Source: a candidate division FCPU426 bacterium (GTDB taxonomy: Bacteria > Oederibacteriota > Muellerivitia > Muellerivitales > Muellerivitaceae). Taken from it: DNA of 64,000 nt. The translations under genes and the position numbers were made by a program. Location: positions 1 to 64,000 of the forward strand of contig JASHNQ010000013.1 in the NCBI GenBank assembly GCA_030041545.1. Direction: 5' to 3'. Below, piece by piece: positions 1 to 7,539 of the stretch (position 1 is its first letter; every line of letters starts with the position of its first letter). The notes under the pieces were generated by a model. It did not search any database and was not told the origin of the DNA. It saw nothing but the letters and a program-made list of their open reading frames with translations.

Positions 1-2
1 GG

Positions 3-839
3 GTGTTGCTGAAACCCTCGGACCGGTTTTCCCTCGGGCTCGCCCTGAAAAACCTGGGAGTGGATAGCGGCGGAGGGAACCTTCCCGCGCAGCTTCCGTG
101 GGGCGCGGCCTATCGCTTGTCCCTGGCGGATGAGGACGCCCATTCCCTCCTTCTCAGCGCCGGGGGCAACGCCGTTTTCCAGGGCGTGAGCACCTTGAAC
201 GCGGGGTTTGAATACGGATTCCAAAAAACCTGTCTTGTGAGGGCGGGTTACGTGCAGGACCTTGAGAACAACCCATTGGGAGGGGTCCAAGGGCTGGATT
301 TTGGGGCCGGCGTTCGGTTGGGCGGGTTCCAGTTCGATTATTCCTTTTCTTTCGAGGGCGATTTGGGCAACATCCAGCGGTTCTCCCTGAGCCTTTTCTT
401 CGCGCCGGAGAAGGGGACCCAAACGCTGACCTCCGCCGGTCCCCCGGCGCCGGTTCCCGTCCTGACCCCGCCTTGGATTCCGGGCCTCTCCTTTCCGGAA
501 ACCGGAATGTCCTTGGAAACCGTCCCCCCCCATTCTTCCGCCAGCGCCCATCCCGCGGAACGGCCGGTCTTGATGAGGTTTAAGATCACTTCCCCGGAGG
601 GACTGTCCGCCCAGCAACTTTTCGACCAGGCCGAATGGAAATTGAGGCTTGGATTGAAGGAGGAAGCCATGGACCTTTACCTCAAGGCCGTGGGCAAGGA
701 CCCGGATTTTGAACAGGCTTGGAACCGGCTGGGACGACTTTATTTCGATATGTCGCTGGATTCCTACCGGAGAGCCCTGCAATTGGACCCCCAAAACGAG
801 CTTTTAAAGGATTGGCTGGACCATTTCCGGCAGCCTTAA
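3..839 (+). CDS. PorV/PorQ-like outer-membrane beta-barrel protein with C-terminal TPR (5-prime truncated)
   Basis: The reading frame is open to the left edge, so the real start lies outside the window. Residues 1-135 are alternating polar/hydrophobic strands rich in Gly and aromatics (RFSLGLALKNLG, LDFGAGVRLGGFQFDYSFS), as in the last strands of PorV/PorQ or UPF0164-type outer-membrane proteins. A Pro-rich linker (about 140-190) follows. The last 75 residues form about two TPR-like helical repeats (LFDQAEWKLRLGLKEEAMDLYLKAV, then FEQAWNRLGRLYFD). Barrel plus periplasmic TPR would suit envelope assembly or secretion, which is inference. A + strand stem-loop at 1016-1051 may end this transcript. 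Confidence 0.6.
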   Translation: MLLKPSDRFSLGLALKNLGVDSGGGNLPAQLPWGAAYRLSLADEDAHSLLLSAGGNAVFQGVSTLNAGFEYGFQKTCLVRAGYVQDLENNPLGGVQGLDFGAGVRLGGFQFDYSFSFEGDLGNIQRFSLSLFFAPEKGTQTLTSAGPPAPVPVLTPPWIPGLSFPETGMSLETVPPHSSASAHPAERPVLMRFKITSPEGLSAQQLFDQAEWKLRLGLKEEAMDLYLKAVGKDPDFEQAWNRLGRLYFDMSLDSYRRALQLDPQNELLKDWLDHFRQP

Positions 840-1015
840 AAAGCCGAAAATTCCTTCAAAATCGTGATTTTGAAAGGATTTTTTGGATTAAAAGGCGGGA
901 AGGCCGTCTGGAGGTTGTGAAGGGTCAAGGACCGATCGGGATGAGAGGCCTTCCTTCACGGTATTAGCGCGTTTTATAAGCGATAGAAATAGGCAGCCGC
1001 CAAAGCATTGGGCAG

Positions 1016-1051
1016 CCCCGTGGCTGAAAAGCCACGGGGTTTCATTTTTTT
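1016..1051 (+). terminator. Rho-independent terminator
   Basis: A perfect 10-bp stem (CCCCGTGGCT / AGCCACGGGG) closes a GAAA tetraloop and is followed by TTTCATTTTTTT on the + strand. It lies 175 bp after the left-edge gene and touches the stop codon of the convergent permease gene. The preceding 840-1015 holds a weaker A/T hairpin near 852-876 and no convincing gene. Confidence 0.75.
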
Positions 1052-1835
1052 AAGACCCCGTGCTTTGGTAATGCTTCAGGCCCCAATCCCAGGCGGCCTG
1101 GGCCGCGGCGGCGGAAAGCACCGCCACCAGGGGCGCCGCCAAAACACATCCGGGGGAAGCCATCTTCCCGAATACCCAATTGGCGGGAAGGTAGTTGAAG
1201 GCCCCGTAGGGCAGCAGGACCAAAAGGCCGTAGTGAACCCATCCGGGATAGATGCCCAAGGGATAACGGCTCGCCTGAAGCAAGGTGTGGGGGATCATGA
1301 GGGTGTAACTGTAGGGTCCCACGAACTTAAAGGAAAGACTGCAGAAAATCACGAGGGCGGACATGTAAATGACACCGCCGGAGAGGGCCCACAGGGGCAC
1401 CAAGGCCCAGTCCCACCAGGGCATGTGGAGGGTGTAAAGGGAAAAAACGGTAAAGACCAAGCCGGTCAGCAAATTTCCAAAGGAATGGAGCTCGGGCCGG
1501 GAAATGAGCAGGAAGGGAAGGGAGGGGACAGGGTAAACCAGGAGGCGGTCCAGGTCGCCCATGACGATGTAATAGGGCACCATCCAGATGTGGTTGAAAA
1601 AAAGCTCCGAAGCGCCCAAGGACATAGCGGTCAACCCAAAAAGTAAAAGGACCTGCGTTTGGTTCCAACCCTCGAGATTCGTGGTTTGGTGAAAGATCAC
1701 CCAAAGGAAGGCTAAACCCGCCAGTTGGAGCATGCTGGAAGTCAAAAGGCCCAGCGCGAAATCGAGCTTGTACTCCAGCTTGGCCTGGAGGGAGGCGGCG
1801 AAGGTGGCCCAATAAATTCTCAGTGATTCTCGCAC
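1050..1835 (-). CDS. ABC-2 family transporter permease (PF06182/DUF990 type), second permease
   Basis: Last gene of a three-gene minus-strand ABC operon. The 261-aa protein has about six hydrophobic helices (FALGLLTSSMLQLAGLAFLWVIF near the N-terminus, then several more), with a charged N-terminus of the type seen in the uncharacterised ABC-2 exporters with two unlike permeases (the COG3694/COG4587 group). The start is GTG at 1835, preceded on the minus strand by GAGGCGGGG. It lies 115 bp after the first permease gene, and a palindromic repeat fills that gap. Substrate unknown; lipid, glycan or drug export are all possible. Confidence 0.8.
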   Translation of the reverse strand: MRESLRIYWATFAASLQAKLEYKLDFALGLLTSSMLQLAGLAFLWVIFHQTTNLEGWNQTQVLLLFGLTAMSLGASELFFNHIWMVPYYIVMGDLDRLLVYPVPSLPFLLISRPELHSFGNLLTGLVFTVFSLYTLHMPWWDWALVPLWALSGGVIYMSALVIFCSLSFKFVGPYSYTLMIPHTLLQASRYPLGIYPGWVHYGLLVLLPYGAFNYLPANWVFGKMASPGCVLAAPLVAVLSAAAAQAAWDWGLKHYQSTGS

Positions 1836-1877
1836 CCCCGCCTCGATCCCCCAACGCCGTGGTTTTTAATGATGGAC

Positions 1878-1936
1878 ATTTTCGCCTTGCGAAAATCACC
1901 AAGATTAATAATTCAAAATTCGAAATTTAAAATTCC
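1878..1936. repeat. Palindromic intergenic element, AATTCAAAATT arm type
   Basis: An 8-bp perfect hairpin (ATTTTCGC-CTT-GCGAAAAT, 1878-1896) is followed by an arm of short words (AATTCAAAATTCGAAATTTAAAATT in part). Only the right arm is recognisable. It separates the two ABC permease genes. Confidence 0.7.
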
Positions 1937-1950
1937 GCGATTTTTGCGGA

Positions 1951-2826
1951 TCAGCCTCCCTGGATTTCCAACTGCCCCAGGGCCTTCCGCATGACGAAGT
2001 GGCCCGCCGCGTAAAGGCCGATGCCCCAAAGCGCTTGTTCCCCCAAAAGTTGAAGCGCGGCGGCGCCTTCCACCCTGCCCAGGTAAATGGAAACGGGCGT
2101 GAAAATGACATGTTGGAAAGGCAGCCAACGGCCCACGGCCAAAAGGACGGGTGGATAAAGGGTCAAGGGAGCCGAAAGGCCGGAAAAGGTTTGGTGCAAT
2201 GAGATACGGGAAGCGAAGATTCCGTAACCGCTGTAAGTATAAAAGGCGCCCTGGATGAATAGAAAAACAATGGAGTACTGGACCAGAAAAGCCAGGAAAA
2301 GGCTGACAATGAAAAGGCCCAAGGCTTGAGGGCCCTTGGGAAGGACTTGGCCGCCCAGGAAATAAAACACCACGGCCAGGATTCCCAATCCCACGAAACC
2401 GTTGAAAAGGCTGTCGCTCAAGGCCTGTACGGCCTGGGAAAGCTGGAAATCGAGGGGTTTCAACAGGTCGGTGGCGATCAAGCCCAGCCGGATGCGCTGG
2501 CCCACCCTCTGGTCGATATTGATGCTCAGGGCGTAGTTCAGGCAGAAAGCCAGGGCCAGATAGGCGAACATCTCCCGGCGGGGAAGGGAAAGGGAGGAAC
2601 CGTTTTGGCTATAAACGTGGTTCCAGACCAAGACGGTGACGCCGTAAGTGAGGGCCGCGGTGAAAAGCCCGATCAAAGTCGAGGCCTTGTAGGCGAAATT
2701 GGCCTTTAAAGCCCGGTTCAAGTAGGTCAGGTAACCACGGAAACTTTCCGAAAAGCTGAGGGGTCGGGCCAGGGGACGCATGAAAACTCCAATAAAGTCA
2801 GTTATGAATTCCGCCCTCATCGACAT
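1951..2826 (-). CDS. ABC-2 family transporter permease (PF06182/DUF990 type), first permease
   Basis: A 291-aa membrane protein with about six helices (STLIGLFTAALTYGVTVLVW; FVGLGILAVVFYFLGG; ALGLFIVSLFLAFLVQY among them), typical of DUF990 permeases that pair with a second permease and a COG4586-type ATPase. The ATG start at 2826 directly follows the TAA of the ATPase gene, so translation is probably coupled. A second in-frame ATG two codons later (MRAEF) is equally possible. The two permeases should form the heterodimeric transmembrane part of the exporter. Confidence 0.8.
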   Translation of the reverse strand: MSMRAEFITDFIGVFMRPLARPLSFSESFRGYLTYLNRALKANFAYKASTLIGLFTAALTYGVTVLVWNHVYSQNGSSLSLPRREMFAYLALAFCLNYALSINIDQRVGQRIRLGLIATDLLKPLDFQLSQAVQALSDSLFNGFVGLGILAVVFYFLGGQVLPKGPQALGLFIVSLFLAFLVQYSIVFLFIQGAFYTYSGYGIFASRISLHQTFSGLSAPLTLYPPVLLAVGRWLPFQHVIFTPVSIYLGRVEGAAALQLLGEQALWGIGLYAAGHFVMRKALGQLEIQGG

Positions 2827-3855
2827 TTAAAACTCAAAATTTTTTTCGCCTTCCGGCTGCCTATAGATGCGAGCGACGATCGTCTCGATGTCGGTCTTTT
2901 CCAGGTTGATGTCCACGACCTGCAATTGTTGCAGGATCAACTGGATCAGGGCGGGCGCGGTTCCCTCTTCCCGGTATTCCACCACCACCCGGCGCCCCTC
3001 GGCTTCCACGACCTTCCCCCCCGAATTCCCGACTGAGCGGGAGAGGGATTGGGCCGCTGAAGGATCCACGGGTTTGTGGGTTTCCGCCACAATACGGCGG
3101 TCGCTGGCGTATTTTTGCTCGAAAGCCCGGATGGAGCCGTCAAACAGCAGCTTCCCCTTGTCCAACAAAAGGAGCCGGTCGCAGGTCTCGGTAATGTCCT
3201 TCAAATCGTGGGTGGTGATCAGGAGGGTGACTCCAAACTTGGCTTGGATGTCGGTGATGAACTCCCGTACCTGCTCCTTGACCGAAAGGTCCAGCCCGAT
3301 GGTGGGCTCATCCAGGAAGGCGATGGCCGGGGCATGCAGAAGGGCCGCCGCCAGGTCGCAGCGCATGCGCTGCCCCAAGGAAAGATGCCGCACCGGCGTT
3401 CCTAAAAGGGGTTCCAATCCCAAGCGGCGGAGGGCTTCCCCATAGACGGTCTTATAAACGTCCTCCGGGATACGGTACATTGTCTTGAGCAACTTGAACG
3501 TTTCCTGTACCGGTATGTCCCATAAAAGCTGGGGCCGCTGGCCGAAGACCACGCCGATGTTCAAAGCCAATTGGCGGCGTTCTTTCCATGGCACCCGGCC
3601 CAGGACTTCAAGCCTGCCTCCCGTGGGCACAATGATCCCCGTGAGCATTTTCAACGTAGTGGATTTGCCGGCCCCGTTTTCGCCGATCAAGCCCACTTTT
3701 TCCCCACGGGCGATCGAAAAGGAGAGCCCTTGAACCGCTTGGACTTGCTCGAATCGGCTGGAAAAGAGGCCCTTGACCGCCCCCAGGAGCCCCGGTTGCC
3801 GGAGACGACGCTGGTAGCTTTTTGAGAGGTTGTCCACCGTGAGGGCGTTTTCCAT
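2827..3855 (-). CDS. ABC transporter ATP-binding protein (COG4586-like)
   Basis: 342 aa. It has Walker A GENGAGKST, signature LSLGQRM, Walker B IAFLDEPTIGLD and an H-loop TTHD, all intact. The leader LSKSYQRRLRQPGLLGAVKGLF and the VPWKERR segment are typical of ATPases that travel with DUF990 permeases. A C-terminal extension of about 90 residues after the nucleotide-binding domain is also normal for this family. It is first in the operon, under a good minus-strand promoter at 3902-3930. The last codons (EKNFEF) coincide with an AAAACTCAAAATTTTT word of the intergenic repeat family, so the extreme C-terminus may be repeat-derived. Confidence 0.92.
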   Translation of the reverse strand: MENALTVDNLSKSYQRRLRQPGLLGAVKGLFSSRFEQVQAVQGLSFSIARGEKVGLIGENGAGKSTTLKMLTGIIVPTGGRLEVLGRVPWKERRQLALNIGVVFGQRPQLLWDIPVQETFKLLKTMYRIPEDVYKTVYGEALRRLGLEPLLGTPVRHLSLGQRMRCDLAAALLHAPAIAFLDEPTIGLDLSVKEQVREFITDIQAKFGVTLLITTHDLKDITETCDRLLLLDKGKLLFDGSIRAFEQKYASDRRIVAETHKPVDPSAAQSLSRSVGNSGGKVVEAEGRRVVVEYREEGTAPALIQLILQQLQVVDINLEKTDIETIVARIYRQPEGEKNFEF

Positions 3856-3901
3856 CGGAAGTCCTTAAAAAAACAAACGGCTAAAACCGCATAGGGGGAG
3901 C

Positions 3902-3930
3902 ATCTTATTATTAGGAAAAAACCGTGTCAA
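3902..3930 (-). promoter_or_regulatory. Promoter of the ABC exporter operon
   Basis: Reading the minus strand, TTGACA (3930-3925), a 17-nt spacer and TAAGAT (3907-3902). Transcription would start near 3895, about 40 nt before the ATPase ATG. Confidence 0.6.
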
Positions 3931-3968
3931 TGCGGCCTTGTTTTTCGTTATCCCATCCCTTATTAAGT

Positions 3969-3983
3969 GGGTCATATTGACCC
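3969..3983. promoter_or_regulatory. Perfect palindrome, candidate operator upstream of the BON genes
   Basis: GGGTCA-TAT-TGACCC is a perfect inverted repeat in the divergent region. Its right half supplies a possible -35 (TTGACC) for the + strand, with AATAAT at 4002-4007 a rather distant -10. The arrangement suggests a dimeric repressor site; no regulator is identified. Confidence 0.4.
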
Positions 3984-4049
3984 TCGACGACAAAGAATCA
4001 CAATAATTAACCAGGAAAGGAAATAAGAAACAGGTTAAGGAGGCTTCCA

Positions 4050-4310
4050 ATGAATCCCCTTCGCGTACCTGATGAAACAGACGCCCAATTAGAAGGTGAA
4101 ATCAGCCGCAATGTCCGAGAAAAAGGGAAAGACTACTGGGTGAAAATCATCGTCCGGGATGGATACGTCAACCTTTGTGGCATGGTGAACCGGAAAGAGG
4201 ATAAGCGCGAAATCGAGGTGATCGCCCAGACCACGCCGGGCACTCGCCTGGTCACCAACCATCTTCGGATTAAGCCCTGGGAGGAAAAAAGAACCATAAC
4301 GCATTTTTAA
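4050..4310 (+). CDS. BON-domain protein (small, first copy)
   Basis: 86 aa. One BON-type domain covers residues 10-75: ISRNVREKGKDYWVKIIVRDGYVNLCGMV, then the second helix-strand unit KREIEVIAQTTPGTRLVTNHLRI, matching the alpha-beta-beta BON layout with its central glycine. No signal peptide is visible, so it is either cytoplasmic or exported by another route. BON domains bind phospholipid or other surfaces in OsmY-like proteins. AAGGAGG precedes the ATG by 7 nt. A paralogue follows 100 bp downstream. Confidence 0.8.
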   Translation: MNPLRVPDETDAQLEGEISRNVREKGKDYWVKIIVRDGYVNLCGMVNRKEDKREIEVIAQTTPGTRLVTNHLRIKPWEEKRTITHF

Positions 4311-4412
4311 TTGAAAATCAAACCGGGTTAACCGCTCTCCTTTGAAAGAAATGAAAGGCGGACGTACCATTTAAGTGACAGCTTGTTTTACAAAAAATTA
4401 AGGAGGCCTGGC

Positions 4413-4646
4413 ATGGCAAACCCCTATATTTCCGATCCCAAAGACGTTGAATTGGAAGCAGCCGTCAGCCGTGAAGTGCGCGGATTGGGCATGGGTATCC
4501 GCGTCAGCGTTAAAGGCGGGCATATCACGGTCTCCGGCACGGTCGATGATTTTGAAACCAAGCGCGACGTCATGGAGGTCGTCCGGGGCGTCGCGGGCGG
4601 TCGGCCCATCACGAACAACATCCGGGTGGCGCGAGTGGCGGATTGA
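4413..4646 (+). CDS. BON-domain protein (small, second copy)
   Basis: 77 aa from the ATG at 4413, chosen because TAAGGAGG (4399-4406) sits just upstream; a longer frame from 4383 would place the ribosome site inside the gene. A single BON domain (LEAAVSREVRGLGMGIRVSVKGGHITVSGTV, then KRDVMEVVRGVAGGRPITNNIRV in parts) fills the protein. It is clearly related to the preceding gene (ends of the domain TRLVTNHLRI versus RPITNNIRV), so the pair looks like a tandem duplication. Confidence 0.82.
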   Translation: MANPYISDPKDVELEAAVSREVRGLGMGIRVSVKGGHITVSGTVDDFETKRDVMEVVRGVAGGRPITNNIRVARVAD

Positions 4647-4651
4647 AACCC

Positions 4652-4736
4652 AGTTTTGAGTTATGAGTCCTTAGTTTTGAGTTGATGAGATTTTTGTTTG
4701 GCTTTGCCAAACAAAAAACATTCAAAAACTTCGAAC
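4652..4736. repeat. Palindromic intergenic element, TTTTGAGTT arm type
   Basis: Left arm AGTTTTGAGTTATGAGTCC and onward; core TTTTTGTTTGGC-TTT-GCCAAACAAAAA (perfect 12-bp stem, 4691-4717); short right arm TTCAAAAACTTCGAAC. The core resembles a bidirectional terminator. It lies after the second BON gene. The remaining 155 bp before the FKBP gene include a possible TATACT -10 at 4850-4855. Confidence 0.8.
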
Positions 4737-4891
4737 CGCGGCCACCACACTTCGCACCGCTTTCCCGGTCTTCCCCTTTTTAACTTAAAAAAAACGTCCT
4801 TTTCGTCCTTGAACCGTAAATTTTGGTTCAGGCTTGTCCAGGTTGGGGTTATACTCTCGCCGTTTCGAACATTTTTGAACGGAGGAAGGGA

Positions 4892-5359
4892 ATGGCTCTT
4901 CGTTACGCGGCCTTGGGCCTTTTGGTTGTGGTTGGGATCGTGTTTTTCATTTCGGCCTGCGCCAAAAAGGGAACACAGGCGGCCGATGCTTCGGGTGCGG
5001 CGGCTTCCTCGGCCGGCGCCACGGTCACCACCGCCTCAGGGCTCCAATACGTTATTTTAAACCCGGGAAACGGGCCGGAGGCAAAGGCCGGAGAAAACGT
5101 CACCGTGCATTACACCGGCTGGCTCACCGACGGCACCAAGTTCGACAGTTCGTTGGACCGGGGGCAGCCTTTCAGCTTCGCCTTGGGCGCGGGACAGGTC
5201 ATCAAGGGATGGGACGAAGGCGTGGCCGGAATGAAGGTCGGCGAAAAACGCAAGCTCATCATCCCTTCCAACCTGGGATATGGCCCGCAGGGCGCGGGCA
5301 ACGTGATCCCGCCCAACTCCACCCTTGTTTTTGAAGTCCAGCTTTTGGGCGTCCAGTAA
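4892..5359 (+). CDS. FKBP-type peptidyl-prolyl cis-trans isomerase lipoprotein
   Basis: 155 aa from the ATG at 4892, preceded by GGAGGAAGGG; an upstream in-frame ATG at 4823 lacks a ribosome site and would bury the signal peptide. Residues 1-24 are a lipoprotein signal ending ISAC, so the mature protein should be membrane anchored. After an Ala/Ser/Thr linker, one FKBP domain runs from about residue 47 to the end: [38 protein letters not shown] and [25 protein letters not shown] contain the usual active-site aromatics. It probably assists folding of exported proteins. The PFK gene starts 3 bp later. Confidence 0.93.
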   Translation: MALRYAALGLLVVVGIVFFISACAKKGTQAADASGAAASSAGATVTTASGLQYVILNPGNGPEAKAGENVTVHYTGWLTDGTKFDSSLDRGQPFSFALGAGQVIKGWDEGVAGMKVGEKRKLIIPSNLGYGPQGAGNVIPPNSTLVFEVQLLGVQ

Positions 5360-5362
5360 GCC

Positions 5363-6463
5363 TTGCCTTCCACGCGCGTGAAATGCGTCGGCATCCTGAC
5401 CGGCGGCGGCGACTGCCCCGGCTTGAACGCCGTCATCCGCGCGGTGGTTAAAAACGCGTCCCAACATAAAGTGGACGTCATTGGCATCCACGACGGTTTC
5501 CTGGGCCTGGTGGAAAAAAACACGCGGCTTTTGGGCGCGGACGACGTTTCCAACATCCTTACCCTCGGCGGCACCATCCTGGGCTCCTCCAACAAGGACA
5601 ATCCCTTCCACCTGATGGAAAAGGACGCGGCGGGGAAAGTCCATTCCCATGACCGCAGCAAGGACATCCTGAGAAACCTCAAACGCATGGGCATCGAGGC
5701 CCTGGTGGTCCTGGGCGGCGACGGCAGCATGACCGTGGCCCATAAGCTGGCCGTCATGGGCGTCCGGATCATCGGCGTACCCAAGACCATCGACAATGAC
5801 CTGGTGGGCACGGACCAGACCTTCGGTTATGACACCGCGGTTTCCATCGCCACCGAGGCCGTGGACCGCCTCCATACGGTGGCGGCCTCCCACCACCGGG
5901 TCATGATCATCGAGGTCATGGGCCGTTACGCGGGCTGGCTGGCCCTGGGCGCGGGGCTGGCGGGCGGGGGCGACATCATCCTCATCCCGGAAATACCCTA
6001 CGAGGAGAAAAAAATCGGGGACGCCATTTGGGCCCGCCGTAAAAAAGGGAAGAAAAGCAGCATCATCGTCATCGCGGAAGGCGCCCATCCCAAGGGCGGC
6101 CAAATGGTGGTCGACCGCGTCAATCCCCTTTCGGCGGAAAGAATCCGGCTGGGAGGCATCAGCCGGGAGCTGGCCCACCACCTGGAAACCCAATCCAACA
6201 TTGAATGCCGATCGGTCATCCTGGGCCATGTGGTGAGGGGAGGAACCCCCACGGCCTTTGACCGGAACCTGGCCACCCTTTTCGGGGTGCACGCCATGGA
6301 ACTGGTCTTAAAAGGCCGGTTCGGCCGCATGGTGGCCTTAAGGAACACCCACATGTCTTCGGTTCCCCTGGCACAAGTCCAGGGGAAATCCCGGAAGGTG
6401 CCCTTGGGACACGAATGGATCAAGACGGCCCAAAGCACCGGCGTTGAATTTGGGGTTGAATGA
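5363..6463 (+). CDS. 6-phosphofructokinase (ATP or PPi donor unresolved)
   Basis: 366 aa. Conserved PFK motifs: GILTGGGDCPGLNAVIR, VVLGGDGSMTVA, PKTIDNDLVGTDQTFGYDTAV, MGRYAGWLA and GHVVRGGTPTAFDR. It phosphorylates fructose 6-phosphate in glycolysis. The donor-determining residues are mixed: Gly in GGDGS, as in ATP enzymes, with Lys in PKTIDND, as in PPi enzymes. This combination occurs in some ATP-dependent group III enzymes such as those of trypanosomatids. Start: TTG at 5363, or GTG at 5378, which gives the more usual N-terminus MKCVGILTGG. Either way it is 3-18 bp after the FKBP gene. Confidence 0.93.
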   Translation: MPSTRVKCVGILTGGGDCPGLNAVIRAVVKNASQHKVDVIGIHDGFLGLVEKNTRLLGADDVSNILTLGGTILGSSNKDNPFHLMEKDAAGKVHSHDRSKDILRNLKRMGIEALVVLGGDGSMTVAHKLAVMGVRIIGVPKTIDNDLVGTDQTFGYDTAVSIATEAVDRLHTVAASHHRVMIIEVMGRYAGWLALGAGLAGGGDIILIPEIPYEEKKIGDAIWARRKKGKKSSIIVIAEGAHPKGGQMVVDRVNPLSAERIRLGGISRELAHHLETQSNIECRSVILGHVVRGGTPTAFDRNLATLFGVHAMELVLKGRFGRMVALRNTHMSSVPLAQVQGKSRKVPLGHEWIKTAQSTGVEFGVE

Positions 6464-6464
6464 A

Positions 6465-6941
6465 TTGACGGCGGATGAACTAATCAAGATCCTTGGCCTG
6501 AAGCCCCATCCGGAGGGCGGTTATTACCGCGAAACTTACCGTGGGCCGGGACTCATCCCCGATTCCGCACCCCCTCGGTTTTACTCCACCGCCATTTATT
6601 ATTTACTGGTTCCCGGGGCCGTCTCCCAATTGCACCGCCTCTCCTGCGATGAATTATTCCACTTTTACATGGGCGATCCGGTGACCTGGGTTTTGCTGAC
6701 TACCGCGGGCAAGATGGAAAAGGTCGCGTTGGGACAGGACCTCCCCCAAGGCCAACGGTTGCAAATGCTCGTCCCGGCGGGAACGTGGTTCGGAGGTTAT
6801 TTGAATGAAGGCGGCCGATACGCCCTGATGGGAACCACCGTGGCGCCCGGCTTTGAGTTTGAAGATTTTGAATTGGCCGGGCGGGATGAGCTCTTAAAGG
6901 CTTTTCCTGAGGCGGAAAAAGAAATCCTTAAACTAACTTGA
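6465..6941 (+). CDS. Cupin superfamily protein, DUF985 (Cupin_5)
   Basis: About 158 aa from TTG 6465 (MTADELIKILGLKPHPEGGYYRETYRG in parts), which gives the canonical DUF985 N-terminus. Further TTG codons upstream at 6444, 6450 and 6456 overlap the PFK gene. The cupin fold is shown by STAIYYLLVPGAVSQLHRLSCDELFHFYMGD (metal/His strand), LQMLVPAGTWFGGYL and LMGTTVAPGFEFEDFELA. Family members are small beta-barrel proteins of mostly unknown substrate. It starts directly after the PFK stop, so it is probably co-transcribed. Confidence 0.85.
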   Translation: MTADELIKILGLKPHPEGGYYRETYRGPGLIPDSAPPRFYSTAIYYLLVPGAVSQLHRLSCDELFHFYMGDPVTWVLLTTAGKMEKVALGQDLPQGQRLQMLVPAGTWFGGYLNEGGRYALMGTTVAPGFEFEDFELAGRDELLKAFPEAEKEILKLT

Positions 6942-7006
6942 AACCTTTAAGCGGCTTTAATAGTAGTATTGGGAAGCATCCGACCCTTCATTCCAAGGAG
7001 GTTGAG

Positions 7007-7423
7007 GTGAAAAAGTTAGCGGCGCTTCTTTTAACACTGGGCTTCATGGCGGCTTATTCGGCCGGCTGGGCCGACGACATGGACATGAATCAGGGCGGCA
7101 AGCCCCAGAAAGTCACCCTGACCGGTACCCTCGTGGACGTGGCCTGCTACCTGGACGACGGCGACTCCGGGAACGACCACATGGGAATGAAGGGCTGTGG
7201 AACCCAGTGCCTCAAAGGGGGCAGCCCGGCGGGCTTGCTGGTGGGGAAGAAGCTTTACATCCTGGCCTTCCCGGCGCCGGTTTTCGCCGATTACGTGGGG
7301 CAACAAGTGGAATTGACCGGGGACCTCTACGGCGCCAGCAACCTGATCCCCACCAAGGCCGCGTCCATCGACAAGGACGGCAAGAAGACCACGATCAACA
7401 TCAAGGGCAAGGCCATGATGTAA
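7007..7423 (+). CDS. Exported protein with a Cys-containing OB-like domain
   Basis: 138 aa from GTG 7007, with AAGGAGG at 6995-7001. The frame is open further upstream, but the signal peptide (KKLAALLLTLGFMAAYSAGWA, cleavage near 22-24) fixes the start. The mature part has VTLTGTLVDVACYLDDG, then a segment with His and two Cys (DHMGMKGCGTQCLKGG), then LVGKKLYILAFPAP and GQQVELTGDLYG. This is the layout of small periplasmic domains with a CYL...CGxxC pattern. Cys and His could bind metal or form a disulfide. The exact function is unknown. Confidence 0.75.
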   Translation: MKKLAALLLTLGFMAAYSAGWADDMDMNQGGKPQKVTLTGTLVDVACYLDDGDSGNDHMGMKGCGTQCLKGGSPAGLLVGKKLYILAFPAPVFADYVGQQVELTGDLYGASNLIPTKAASIDKDGKKTTINIKGKAMM

Positions 7424-7429
7424 AGGCGG

Positions 7430-7458
7430 CCGACAGCTCACGGCCCACAGTTGACAGG
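7430..7458. repeat. Short half-element of the GACAGCTCACAG family
   Basis: GACAGCTCACGGCCCACAGTTGACAGG carries four degenerate copies of the ACAG word seen in the longer elements near murB-ddl and after ridA. No complementary arm follows; a terminator comes next. Confidence 0.5.
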
Positions 7459-7465
7459 TCCAACT

Positions 7466-7505
7466 AAAAAAACGCCTCCGGTCTTCGCCTGGGGTGTTTT
7501 TTTAT
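7466..7505. terminator. Bidirectional-looking terminator hairpin
   Basis: AAAAAACGCCTCCGG, a short loop, then CCTGGGGTGTTTTTTT. The stem has about 10 pairs including G-U pairs, with a T-run on the + strand and an A-run before it. It separates the exported protein gene from the next transcription unit. Confidence 0.7.
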
Positions 7506-7526
7506 TTAAGGCAGCGGGAACCCCTG

Positions 7527-7539
7527 TAAAATGCGGCCA
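7527..7539 (+). promoter_or_regulatory. Possible leaderless promoter: -10 element directly before the hisN-like start
   Basis: TAAAAT (7527-7532) is followed by only six bases and then the ATG at 7539. No Shine-Dalgarno sequence is present, and transcription from this -10 would begin at or next to the ATG. The -35 is weak. Confidence 0.45.

Noticed and set aside
4823-4891. Upstream ATG extension of the FKBP lipoprotein.
   Set aside because: It would put 23 residues before the lipoprotein signal, and the ATG at 4892 has a good GGAGGA ribosome site.
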